Positions 1 through 5,047 of a stretch of DNA of 5,306 nt are shown in pieces. This stretch comes from Boseongicola sp. SB0675_bin_26 (lineage in GTDB: Bacteria; Pseudomonadota; Alphaproteobacteria; Rhodobacterales; Rhodobacteraceae), in contig VYCX01000021.1 in assembly GCA_009843725.1 (NCBI GenBank), positions 1-5,306 on the forward strand. Reading direction: 5' to 3'. A program made the translations under genes and the position numbers. Under the pieces are notes generated by a model, which was given only the letters and a program-made list of their open reading frames with translations, did not search any database and had not been told where the DNA came from. How positions within the stretch are numbered: position 1 is the first letter of the stretch; every line of letters starts with the position of its first letter.

Positions 1-3
1 AAC

Positions 4-12
4 TTATCCACA
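4..12. promoter_or_regulatory. DnaA-box-like 9-mer
   Basis: TTATCCACA matches the DnaA box consensus TTATNCACA exactly. It is a single copy at the window edge, and I found no second exact copy elsewhere in the window. Chance occurrence, or a role outside replication, is quite possible. The same bases also form the GTG start region of a possible minus-strand gene, so the match may be incidental. Confidence 0.25.
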
Positions 13-108
13 GCCACCTCCCGGTTCCTTTCTGATTCTCGAAGCATACGAGGGACAGGTCATCGATGCGTCCCGCGCCGCGGCAGCGCCACCAGATGCC
101 GGATCAGT

Positions 109-1347
109 TCACGCGGCGTCAGAAAGATCGAACGCCTCGTGAAGGGCCTGCACGGCAAGCTCCAGGTACTTCCGGTCGATCAGGACGGAAATCTTGATCT
201 CCGAAGTCGAGATGACCTTGATGTTGATGCTCTCGTCGCGAAGTGCCGCGAACATCCGCGACGCTACGCCGGCATGGCTGCGCATGCCGATGCCCACGAC
301 GGAGACCTTGGCCACGTCCTCGTCGGTCACAAGCTTGCCGTAGTTGACTTCACCCGAAGCCTTGACCGCCTCCATCGCCTGCCTGGCGCGCGCGACCTGG
401 CTCACCGGCAGCGAAAACGTCATGTCGGTGCGGCCATCCTCGGAGATGTTCTGGACGATCATGTCCACGTTCACGCCGGCGGACGCAAGCGGGCCGAAGA
501 TCGCGGCGGCAATGCCTGGCCGGTCCGCGACCGAAAGCAGCGTCATTTCCGCCTCGTCGCGGCTGAAGGCGACACCGGCAACCACGTTCTTTTCCATGAT
601 GTCCTCCTCGGCACAGACGAGCGTGCCAGCATTGTCGTCGTTGTTCCCGAAAGTCGACAGGACGCGCAGGCGCACGTTGTAGCGCATCGCAAGCTCGACC
701 GAACGGGTCTGGAGCACGCGCGCGCCGAGCGACGCCAGTTCCAGCATTTCCTCGAACGCGATCCGGTCCAGCTTGCGGGCCTTCGCCGTGATCCTGGGAT
801 CGGTCGTGTAGACTCCGTCGACATCCGTGTAGATGTCGCAGCGCTCGGCCCCGAAAGCGGCCGCAAACGCGACCGCGGTGGTGTCCGAGCCGCCGCGGCC
901 GAGGGTCGTGACGCGTCCTTCGGGAGAGATGCCCTGGAATCCGGCGACAACCGCGACCTTCATGCCCTCCGCGAACTTGGCCGTGATGTTCCCGGTCTCG
1001 ATATCCTCGATTCGCGCCGCGGCATGGGCGCTGTCGGTCTGCACGGGCACCTGCCAGCCGGCCCACGACCGCGCCGGAATCTCCATCTCCTGCAACGTGA
1101 GCGCCATGAGGCCTGCGGTGACCTGTTCGCCCGACGAAACCACGGCATCGTATTCGCGGGCGTCGTAGAGGCGCGACGTCTCCTCGACCCAGCCGACCAG
1201 CTCGTTCGTCTTTCCGGACATCGCCGAGACGATGACAATCACCTCGTGCCCGTTCTCGACCTCGCCGCGCACGAGGCTTGCGGCATGCCGGATTCGTTCG
1301 AGCGAGGCGACCGACGTGCCACCGAATTTCATGACGAGAATGGGCAT
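109..1347 (-). CDS. lysC: Aspartate kinase (aspartokinase), lysine-sensitive alpha/beta type
   Basis: Phosphorylates L-aspartate with ATP, the first committed step to lysine, methionine, threonine and diaminopimelate; cytoplasmic. The protein is 412 residues, normal for monofunctional aspartokinases. The N-terminal kinase domain carries KFGGTS (residues 7-12), the nucleotide-binding GRGGSDTT (150-157) and YTDVDGVYTTDPR (173-185). Two C-terminal ACT domains follow: VNVDMIVQNIS (292-302) and ISTSEIKIS (379-387). These are the regions where lysine/threonine feedback-resistance mutations map in Corynebacterium, so this enzyme is probably feedback inhibited. The start at 1347 gives the family-typical MPILVMKFGG. 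An in-frame ATG at 1368 adds seven untypical residues and has no better ribosome site. Met251 is preceded by a strong internal ribosome site (listed separately). It is divergent from the copper chaperone gene across about 530 bases. I could not support a convincing sigma-70 promoter upstream. Confidence 0.96.
   Translation of the reverse strand: MPILVMKFGGTSVASLERIRHAASLVRGEVENGHEVIVIVSAMSGKTNELVGWVEETSRLYDAREYDAVVSSGEQVTAGLMALTLQEMEIPARSWAGWQVPVQTDSAHAAARIEDIETGNITAKFAEGMKVAVVAGFQGISPEGRVTTLGRGGSDTTAVAFAAAFGAERCDIYTDVDGVYTTDPRITAKARKLDRIAFEEMLELASLGARVLQTRSVELAMRYNVRLRVLSTFGNNDDNAGTLVCAEEDIMEKNVVAGVAFSRDEAEMTLLSVADRPGIAAAIFGPLASAGVNVDMIVQNISEDGRTDMTFSLPVSQVARARQAMEAVKASGEVNYGKLVTDEDVAKVSVVGIGMRSHAGVASRMFAALRDESINIKVISTSEIKISVLIDRKYLELAVQALHEAFDLSDAA
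595..608 (-). promoter_or_regulatory. Internal ribosome binding site and start codon for a lysC beta subunit
   Basis: On the minus strand AGGAGG (608-603) lies five bases before an in-frame ATG (597-595) inside lysC. Translation from it would give a 162-residue protein of little more than the two ACT domains, beginning MEKNVVAGVAF. Bacillus subtilis aspartokinase II and Corynebacterium glutamicum LysC are known to make such a beta subunit from an in-frame internal start. The Corynebacterium beta subunit begins at residue 250, and the Met here is residue 251. The site is seen directly; actual use of it is inferred. Confidence 0.55.
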
Positions 1348-1408
1348 TGTCCCGCGCCTGCGTTGCATTCGGCACTACTTACGGCGGAGGCCCGCAAGGT
1401 GCAAGAAA

Positions 1409-1422
1409 CGCGCCAAGGCGCG
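1409..1422. repeat. Perfect 14-bp inverted repeat in the lysC leader
   Basis: CGCGCCAAGGCGCG is self-complementary apart from the central AA, and lies 62-75 bases upstream of the lysC start. It could be a protein-binding site or a small leader hairpin. There is no T-tract, so it is not a standard terminator. In GC-rich DNA such a palindrome may be chance. Confidence 0.3.
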
Positions 1423-1650
1423 CCGTCGCCGCACATGCAAACCGCGCGGGAATGACAGCGGGCCACATTCCTGGCCATGCGCGGACAATGATGCGCAATC
1501 GTATGTTCGGCCCTTGTGCCATGCAAGATGGATGCTCATCCTGCCGGAATGGCTAGGCAAGAGACCGTCCGCTGCAGGTCCCTCGCAAGGCTAAGGCGAA
1601 ATTCGGCCGGCAGAATGGCCTCACGTCGTGCGGTGGCTGCCGTGCGAGGT

Positions 1651-1673
1651 GCCCGCAACACGAAAGTGCGGGC
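1651..1673. repeat. Inverted repeat with 7-bp GC-rich stem
   Basis: GCCCGCA (1651-1657) pairs perfectly with TGCGGGC (1667-1673) around a nine-base loop. An alternative fold gives CAC-GAAA-GTG with a GNRA-type tetraloop. There is no T-tract on either strand. Its role is unknown; it is one of three stems within 80 bases. Confidence 0.35.
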
Positions 1674-1713
1674 GATTCTGCCGCGGCGGGCTCCAGGATG
1701 TGCATCCACAAGC

Positions 1714-1730
1714 CAGCAGCGACGCTGCTG
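1714..1730. repeat. 17-base perfect palindrome around a single A
   Basis: CAGCAGCG-A-CGCTGCTG has eight-base arms that are perfectly complementary. As RNA it would form at least a six-pair stem with a CGACG loop. A smaller stem, GGATG-TG-CATCC (1696-1707), lies seven bases to the left. No U-tract follows on either strand, so it does not look like an intrinsic terminator. Confidence 0.4.
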
Positions 1731-1799
1731 ACCCTCCAATGCGAATTGTGGCGCCTCCCGTGCAGCGGTTGATGCGCCATGTCCGAAAGATTGTCTGCA

Positions 1800-1825
1800 C
1801 CGATCGGAACCGGCCGGTCGCGACC
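1800..1825. promoter_or_regulatory. Operator-like dyad upstream of the copper chaperone gene
   Basis: Three palindromes are packed into 26 bases: CCGATCGG (1800-1807), ACCGGCCGGT (1809-1818) and GGTCGCGACC (1816-1825). Around the centre between 1813 and 1814 the sequence forms a 24-bp dyad with 9 of 12 matching positions per half (1802-1813 against 1814-1825). It ends 52 bases before the ATG at 1878, a plausible distance for a repressor or activator site. Regulator binding is inference; I do not recognise the motif as a named operator. Confidence 0.35.
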
Positions 1826-1877
1826 CCCTCGACGGCAGGCTTGATTGCAAGCGAGACCGCATCTATGCCGCGTTTCC

Positions 1878-2342
1878 ATGCTTGAACGGAGTTCTGTCGG
1901 AATCCTTGCCCTTCTGGGCCTGCTCCCGGGCGGCCCGCTGCTCGCCGGAGACATCGGGATCACGGACGCGTATGCGCGTGCCTCACGCCCCGGGGCACCG
2001 ACCGGTGCGATTTTCATGTCGATCCAGAATGCGGGCACGACTGCTGATCGCCTGGTTGCCGCAAAGTCGCCCGCTGCCGCGGTGGTCCAGATCCATACGC
2101 ATATCGAAGAGAGCGGCATCATGAAGATGCGGGAGGTCGCGGCGGGCATACCGGTTCCGGCAGGCGGCACACACACGCTGTCACGCGGTGGCGACCACGT
2201 GATGCTGATGGGCGTGACGCAGGATCTCGTTGACGGCGAGACCGTGCCGTTGACGCTCGTCTTCGAGATCGCAGGCGAAGTCGTGATCGAGGTTCCGGTC
2301 GACAACTCGCGTGGCCAGCCGGCAATGAGTGCGGGACAATAG
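1878..2342 (+). CDS. Periplasmic copper chaperone, PCuA(C) family (formerly DUF461)
   Basis: This family binds Cu(I) in the periplasm and delivers copper to the CuA site or assembly factors of cytochrome c oxidase. The 154-residue product has a signal peptide: a short n-region, a hydrophobic stretch at about residues 6-23 and likely cleavage near LLA-GD. The copper ligands His73-x10-Met84 and His107-x-Met109 are all present. The Met-to-His spacing is 22 residues, one more than the usual 21. GGDHVMLMG around the second pair is family-typical. There is no His/Met-rich tail. The start is uncertain: ATG 1878 has no clear ribosome site, while TTG 1845 follows AGG with a five-base spacer and would add 11 residues before the signal peptide. 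No SCO/senC neighbour is seen. It converges with the sirtuin gene, 13 bases away. Confidence 0.9.
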   Translation: MLERSSVGILALLGLLPGGPLLAGDIGITDAYARASRPGAPTGAIFMSIQNAGTTADRLVAAKSPAAAVVQIHTHIEESGIMKMREVAAGIPVPAGGTHTLSRGGDHVMLMGVTQDLVDGETVPLTLVFEIAGEVVIEVPVDNSRGQPAMSAGQ

Positions 2343-2355
2343 AAGAAAGTCGTGC

Positions 2356-3057
2356 TCAGGCGCTCAGAAGGCGCTCGACCCAGAGCGGAACGCTTTGCGT
2401 TGCCGGCCCCTCGATCCTCTCGTGGAAGAGGTCCGAGATTTCTGACGGCGCCAGGTTGATTTCGATCGTGCGCGCGCCTGCCCTTCTGGCCTCGCTGACG
2501 AAGCCGGCCGCCGGATGGACCTGGCCGCTCGTGCCAATGGCGGCGAAGACGGCAGCCGCATCAAGATGCCCGGCGATCTCGTCGAGCGCATGCGGAACCT
2601 CGCCGAACCAGACCACGTCCGGCCGGGTGGACGGCTCCGAGCATACGGGACACGGGTCGGCGGCATGCATTTCCATGGGCGCATCCCATCCGGCGCCGCA
2701 GGATGCGCATGTCGCGCGGTCAAGCCTTCCATGCATGTGAATCGCGGCGGTCCCCGCCGCTTCGTGGAGCGAGTCGACGTTTTGCGTGATGACCACGACC
2801 TCGCCCGGATAGTCCCTTTCAAGCCTCGCAAGTGCGGCATGCGCCGCGTTCGGCTTCGCCCCGGCTGCGTTCCTGCGCCGGGCATTGTAGAAGTCGTGAA
2901 CCTTGTTCGGGTCACGCCGGAAGCCCTCCGGCGTGGCCACTTCGTTCAAGTCGTACCGCGTCCAGACGCCTCCCTTGTCGCGGAAGGTGCCAAGCCCGCT
3001 TTCTGCCGAGACGCCGGCGCCGGTGAGCACGACTATCTTGCCGGGGTTCCTGTCCAT
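2356..3057 (-). CDS. cobB: NAD-dependent protein deacylase, sirtuin (SIR2/CobB) family
   Basis: Removes acyl groups from protein lysines using NAD+, giving nicotinamide and O-acyl-ADP-ribose; cytoplasmic. In CobB-containing bacteria such enzymes reactivate acyl-CoA synthetases, among other targets. The 233-residue length is normal. Visible motifs are the NAD-binding GAGVSAESG (13-21) with TFR, TQNVDSLHEAAG (91-102), catalytic His109 in HMHGRL, a zinc site with Cys117, Cys120, Cys136 and Cys139, VVWFGE (148-153) and GTSGQVHPAA (175-184). Tyr57-x-x-Arg60 matches the signature that in SIRT5 and E. coli CobB recognises acidic acyl groups, so desuccinylation as well as deacetylation is likely. The ATG at 3057 is preceded by only a weak CGGA ribosome site. 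It is divergent from pth with 92 bases between the starts. The symbol is given by family. Confidence 0.94.
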   Translation of the reverse strand: MDRNPGKIVVLTGAGVSAESGLGTFRDKGGVWTRYDLNEVATPEGFRRDPNKVHDFYNARRRNAAGAKPNAAHAALARLERDYPGEVVVITQNVDSLHEAAGTAAIHMHGRLDRATCASCGAGWDAPMEMHAADPCPVCSEPSTRPDVVWFGEVPHALDEIAGHLDAAAVFAAIGTSGQVHPAAGFVSEARRAGARTIEINLAPSEISDLFHERIEGPATQSVPLWVERLLSA

Positions 3058-3149
3058 GTCCGGACCATGCTAACGGGTGACGTCAAACGCGGAAAGCGCA
3101 TTGGCAGCCGTGTCCCTTGCGGCACCGGTCGGCGGATCAGGATGGACGC
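3058..3149. promoter_or_regulatory. Divergent promoter region between the sirtuin gene and pth
   Basis: These 92 bases must carry the start signals of both genes. The palindrome TGACGTCA lies at 3078-3085. Read on the minus strand this overlaps a TTGACG (3086-3081) that resembles a -35 box, but no matching -10 box at proper spacing precedes the sirtuin start. I saw no convincing promoter for pth. The pth ribosome site AGGA (3139-3142) stands seven bases before its ATG. Confidence 0.4.
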
Positions 3150-3830
3150 ATGAAACTCTTCGTTGGACTTGGCAATCCCGGGGCGAAGTACGCCGGGCAT
3201 CGGCACAATGTCGGCTACATGGCGGTCGACAGGATTGCGGCAGATCACGGCTTCGGCGGATGGAGATCAAAGTTCCAGGGACAGATCAGCGACGGGCGGC
3301 TGGGATCCGACAGGATCATGCTGCTGAAGCCTGAGACGTTCATGAACGAGTCCGGCCGGGCGGTCGGCGAAGCCCAGCGATACCACAAGCTGGCGCCGGA
3401 GGATGTGGTCGTGTTCCATGACGAGATCGACCTGGCGCCGGGAAAGATGCGCGTGAAGCAGGGCGGCGGCCACGCCGGCCACAAGGGCCTGCGCTCGATT
3501 GATGCCCATGTTGGCAACAGCTATCAACGCGTCCGGATCGGCGTCGGACATCCCGGGCGGAAGGATGCCGTGCAATTCCATGTGCTGAGAGACTTCTCCA
3601 AGGCGGATCAGGCCTGGCTGGAAGATCTGCTGGCCGGGATCTCCGACGGCGCGCCGTTTCTGGCCACGGACGACATCGACAAGTTCCGCAATGCCGCGAC
3701 TCGCCGGCCGGCACGTTCGGCAGAGAAGCCAGTTGCCGCATCGCAACAACCAGCGCCAGCCGCCGCATCTCCGGCTGACGAAGATGACCGATCTGCGCTG
3801 CAAAGGCTTCTCGACAGGTTTCGGCGATAG
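3150..3830 (+). CDS. pth: Peptidyl-tRNA hydrolase
   Basis: Cleaves the ester bond of peptidyl-tRNAs released from stalled ribosomes, recycling tRNA; cytoplasmic and usually essential. The 226-residue product starts with the family-typical MKLFVGLGNPG; AGGA seven bases upstream supports this ATG. Active-site positions (E. coli numbers in brackets) are Asn9 (N10), His19 (H20), Asn66 (N68, in TFMNESG) and Asp91 (D93, in HDEIDLAPG). The position of E. coli Asn114 is Lys112 here (GHKGLRS instead of GHNGLRS), an unexpected change in a substrate-binding residue. The fold ends near residue 182. It is followed by about 44 residues rich in Ala, Pro, Gln and Arg, ending in a basic helix-like DRSALQRLLDRFRR; the family is often about 190 residues in other phyla. 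The customary neighbours rplY and ychF are absent here. Confidence 0.95.
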   Translation: MKLFVGLGNPGAKYAGHRHNVGYMAVDRIAADHGFGGWRSKFQGQISDGRLGSDRIMLLKPETFMNESGRAVGEAQRYHKLAPEDVVVFHDEIDLAPGKMRVKQGGGHAGHKGLRSIDAHVGNSYQRVRIGVGHPGRKDAVQFHVLRDFSKADQAWLEDLLAGISDGAPFLATDDIDKFRNAATRRPARSAEKPVAASQQPAPAAASPADEDDRSALQRLLDRFRR

Positions 3831-3860
3831 TCCGACGCCGGCGCAGGTCTCGTTCGCCTG

Positions 3861-3886
3861 CCGGACGCGTTCCGCAAGCCGTCCGG
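3861..3886. repeat. Inverted repeat downstream of pth
   Basis: CCGGACG (3861-3867) pairs perfectly with CGTCCGG (3880-3886) over a 12-base loop, 30 bases after the pth stop. No T-run follows, so it is not a classic intrinsic terminator. It may end or protect the 3' end of the pth transcript. Confidence 0.35.
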
Positions 3887-3897
3887 CACTGGACGAT

Positions 3898-3935
3898 GCG
3901 GGACGCGACAATGCGGACATTCACAGTTGTCCCGC
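3898..3935. repeat. Inverted repeat overlapping the DUF2237 promoter
   Basis: GCGGGAC (3898-3904) is the perfect reverse complement of GTCCCGC (3929-3935). The pairing can be extended by ACAA (3907-3910) with TTGT (3927-3930) if part of the left arm bulges out. A small AATG-CGGA-CATT stem lies in the loop. The right arm falls inside the spacer of the predicted promoter, so it could be an operator, or a hairpin at the end of the pth transcript. Confidence 0.35.
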
Positions 3936-3948
3936 CACGCTGTATTCT
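3920..3948 (+). promoter_or_regulatory. Predicted sigma-70 promoter for the DUF2237 gene
   Basis: TTCACA (3920-3925, five of six matches to TTGACA) and TATTCT (3943-3948, four of six to TATAAT) are separated by exactly 17 bases. Transcription would start near 3955, giving a leader of about 36 bases with AGGAG at 3980-3984. This is the best promoter match I found in the window. The prediction rests on consensus only. Confidence 0.4.
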
Positions 3949-3990
3949 TGGGCCGCGGTCGCGCGGCCACCATCGGACCAGGAGCCACTC

Positions 3991-4365
3991 ATGAACAAAG
4001 ATCCCTCCGTCAACGTCCTTGGCGACCCGCTGGAGCCTTGCTCGATCGATCCCGTCACCGGGTTCTTCCGGGACGGATGCTGCAACACCTGCAGCGAGGA
4101 TCAAGGCAGTCACACGGTCTGCGCGATCATGACCGCCGAGTTCCTGGCCTATTCGAAGTATGTCGGCAACGACCTGTCGACGCCGCGCCCGGAATTCCAT
4201 TTCTCCGGACTGAAGCCGGGAGATGCGTGGTGTCTCTGCGCGGGAAGATTCCTGCAAGCTGCGGACGAAGGCGCCGGCCCGCGGATCCGGCTTGCTTCCA
4301 CGCACCGCAGGGCGCTGGACATCGTGCCGTTGGAAGTCCTGACGGAGCACGCCACGGACGACTGA
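3991..4365 (+). CDS. DUF2237 family protein, uncharacterised, Cys-rich
   Basis: This 124-residue protein belongs to the DUF2237 family (small bacterial proteins of unknown function), recognised from NVLGDPLEPCSIDPVTGFFRDG (in residues 8-29), the Cys-Cys-Asn-Thr segment, NDLSTPRPEF (60-69) and LKPGDAWCLC (74-83). Cysteines lie at 17, 30, 31, 34, 44, 81 and 83; seven in so short a protein suggests metal binding or redox chemistry, but that is inference. There is no signal peptide or membrane segment, so it is probably cytoplasmic. AGGAG six bases before the ATG fixes the start, although the frame is open 300 bases further upstream into pth. It lies 160 bases after pth with its own predicted promoter, and converges with atpF. 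Confidence 0.9.
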   Translation: MNKDPSVNVLGDPLEPCSIDPVTGFFRDGCCNTCSEDQGSHTVCAIMTAEFLAYSKYVGNDLSTPRPEFHFSGLKPGDAWCLCAGRFLQAADEGAGPRIRLASTHRRALDIVPLEVLTEHATDD

Positions 4366-4405
4366 CCGCGTCCGGTCAAATGACAGCTTGAAATTCGGGA
4401 ACCTG

Positions 4406-4439
4406 ACGGGTGGGCCGCATCGCGGCGAGGCACGCCCGT
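4406..4439. terminator. Candidate compound hairpin between convergent DUF2237 and atpF
   Basis: An inner stem GCCGC-ATC-GCGGC (4414-4426) sits within outer arms ACGGG (4406-4410) and CCCGT (4435-4439). Only a short TT follows on the plus strand, and only a scattered T/A-rich stretch on the minus strand. Position between two convergent genes favours a two-way terminator. A second small stem, GCCGG-GACGA-CCGGC (4448-4462), lies closer to the atpF stop. Lack of a U-tract keeps confidence low. Confidence 0.3.
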
Positions 4440-4470
4440 TCCTGCACGCCGGGACGACCGGCAGCCGGGG

Positions 4471-5043
4471 CTACTGCAGCTTTGCCTCGACGGTCGCGAT
4501 CGCCTCGTCGATCATTTCACCGGCCCGATCCGGACTCATGTTTTCGGCGATGACCCGGCCGGCCGCGGCGACCGCAATCTTGACAGCCTCCTCGCGCACC
4601 TGCTTGACCGCACGCTGCTCAGCCGAGGCGATCTGATCCTGCGCTGCCTGGAGCCGCCTTTCGATCGCGAGGGCAAGGTTCTTCCTGGCCTGCTCCGCCG
4701 CGTCCTCGGCGCTTTCCTTCGCAGCAGCGATGATGCGCTCGGAATGGTCCCCGACTTCACGCTGCCTGCTTTCGAATTCCGCAAGGACCGATTCCGCTTC
4801 CTCCCGGAGCGCGCGCGCCTCGTCCAGTTCCTCCTGAATGCCAGCCGCCCGCTTGTCGAGAAGCCCTGCGACCAGGGACGGCACCTTGAAGTAGACAAGC
4901 ACGCCAATGAACAGCAGGAACGCGAGCGTGACAATGAAGTCCGTGTTCGACAGCTTGTAGAAGTCAAGCGAAAACGGGTTCTTCGAGGCGGCAACGGCGG
5001 GCGTAGCCGGAAGAAGGGCAAGCAGGGAAAGAACTCTTGCCAT
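4471..5043 (-). CDS. atpF: F0F1 ATP synthase subunit b
   Basis: Part of the peripheral stalk that holds the F1 head against the membrane a subunit in ATP synthase. The 190-residue product has a short signal-like N-terminus (LLALLPATPAVAAS), one membrane segment at about residues 36-52 (IVTLAFLLFIGVLVYF), then a long charged Ala/Glu/Lys/Arg helix of coiled-coil type to the end (VEAKLQ). KVPSLVAGLLDKRA (53-66), right after the membrane segment, is typical of alphaproteobacterial b subunits. The start at 5043 leaves four bases after the stop of the b' gene and has GGATAGGG just upstream. An ATG at 5055 would add MDRA and overlap the b' gene, but has no ribosome site. The gene ends the F0 cluster; no F1 genes follow, as in Rhodobacter-type genomes where F0 and F1 are separate operons. 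Confidence 0.94.
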   Translation of the reverse strand: MARVLSLLALLPATPAVAASKNPFSLDFYKLSNTDFIVTLAFLLFIGVLVYFKVPSLVAGLLDKRAAGIQEELDEARALREEAESVLAEFESRQREVGDHSERIIAAAKESAEDAAEQARKNLALAIERRLQAAQDQIASAEQRAVKQVREEAVKIAVAAAGRVIAENMSPDRAGEMIDEAIATVEAKLQ

Positions 5044-5047
5044 CGCC

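Larger units (their letters stand above)
1348..1877. other. Intergenic region between divergent lysC and the copper chaperone gene
   Basis: I find no gene here that resembles a known family. Short open frames exist (for example plus 1549-1731 and 1739-1885, and minus 1536-1862), but their residues are Arg/Ala/Ser-rich, as expected of GC-rich non-coding DNA, and their starts lack good ribosome sites. The region must hold the promoters and leaders of both flanking genes. It contains CGCGCCAAGGCGCG (1409-1422), hairpins at 1651-1673, 1696-1707 and 1714-1730, and a palindrome-dense segment at 1800-1825. No tRNA, riboswitch or known small RNA was recognised. It could also be a decayed gene. Confidence 0.6.

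Noticed and set aside
1381..1420. Sigma-70 promoter for lysC from TTGCAC and TAAGTA on the minus strand with 17-base spacing
   Set aside because: Spacing is good, but the boxes match the consensus at only about three and two positions, no better than chance.
139..1455. Long plus-strand open frame (438 codons) antisense to lysC
   Set aside because: It mirrors lysC codons, has His/Arg/Asp-rich composition typical of the antisense frame of GC-rich genes, and shows no family motifs.
1536..1862. Minus-strand open frame of 108 codons in the lysC-PCuAC intergenic region
   Set aside because: Arg/Ala/Ser-rich translation with no recognisable motif and no ribosome site; consistent with non-coding GC-rich DNA.
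1348..1877. Lysine riboswitch, tRNA or known small RNA in the gene-free region
   Set aside because: I saw no T-loop GGTTCGAATCC-like segment, no conserved riboswitch core and no recognisable 6S, tmRNA, SRP or RNase P signature.
1739..1885. Plus-strand small frame starting MRIVAPPVQRL and overlapping the PCuAC start
   Set aside because: No ribosome site, no family resemblance, and it runs through the palindrome-rich segment and into a supported gene in another frame.
3101..3120. Sigma-54-like pattern TGGCA ... TTGC upstream of pth
   Set aside because: The spacing between the GG and GC elements is about four bases too long for a sigma-54 promoter.
2515..3153. Plus-strand open frame of 212 codons antisense to the sirtuin gene
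   Set aside because: The opposite strand encodes a complete sirtuin with all catalytic and zinc motifs; this frame has none.
3691..3990. 100-residue N-terminal extension of the DUF2237 frame
   Set aside because: It runs through the end of pth and the spacer, contains no DUF2237 sequence, and the ATG at 3991 has an AGGAG site six bases upstream.
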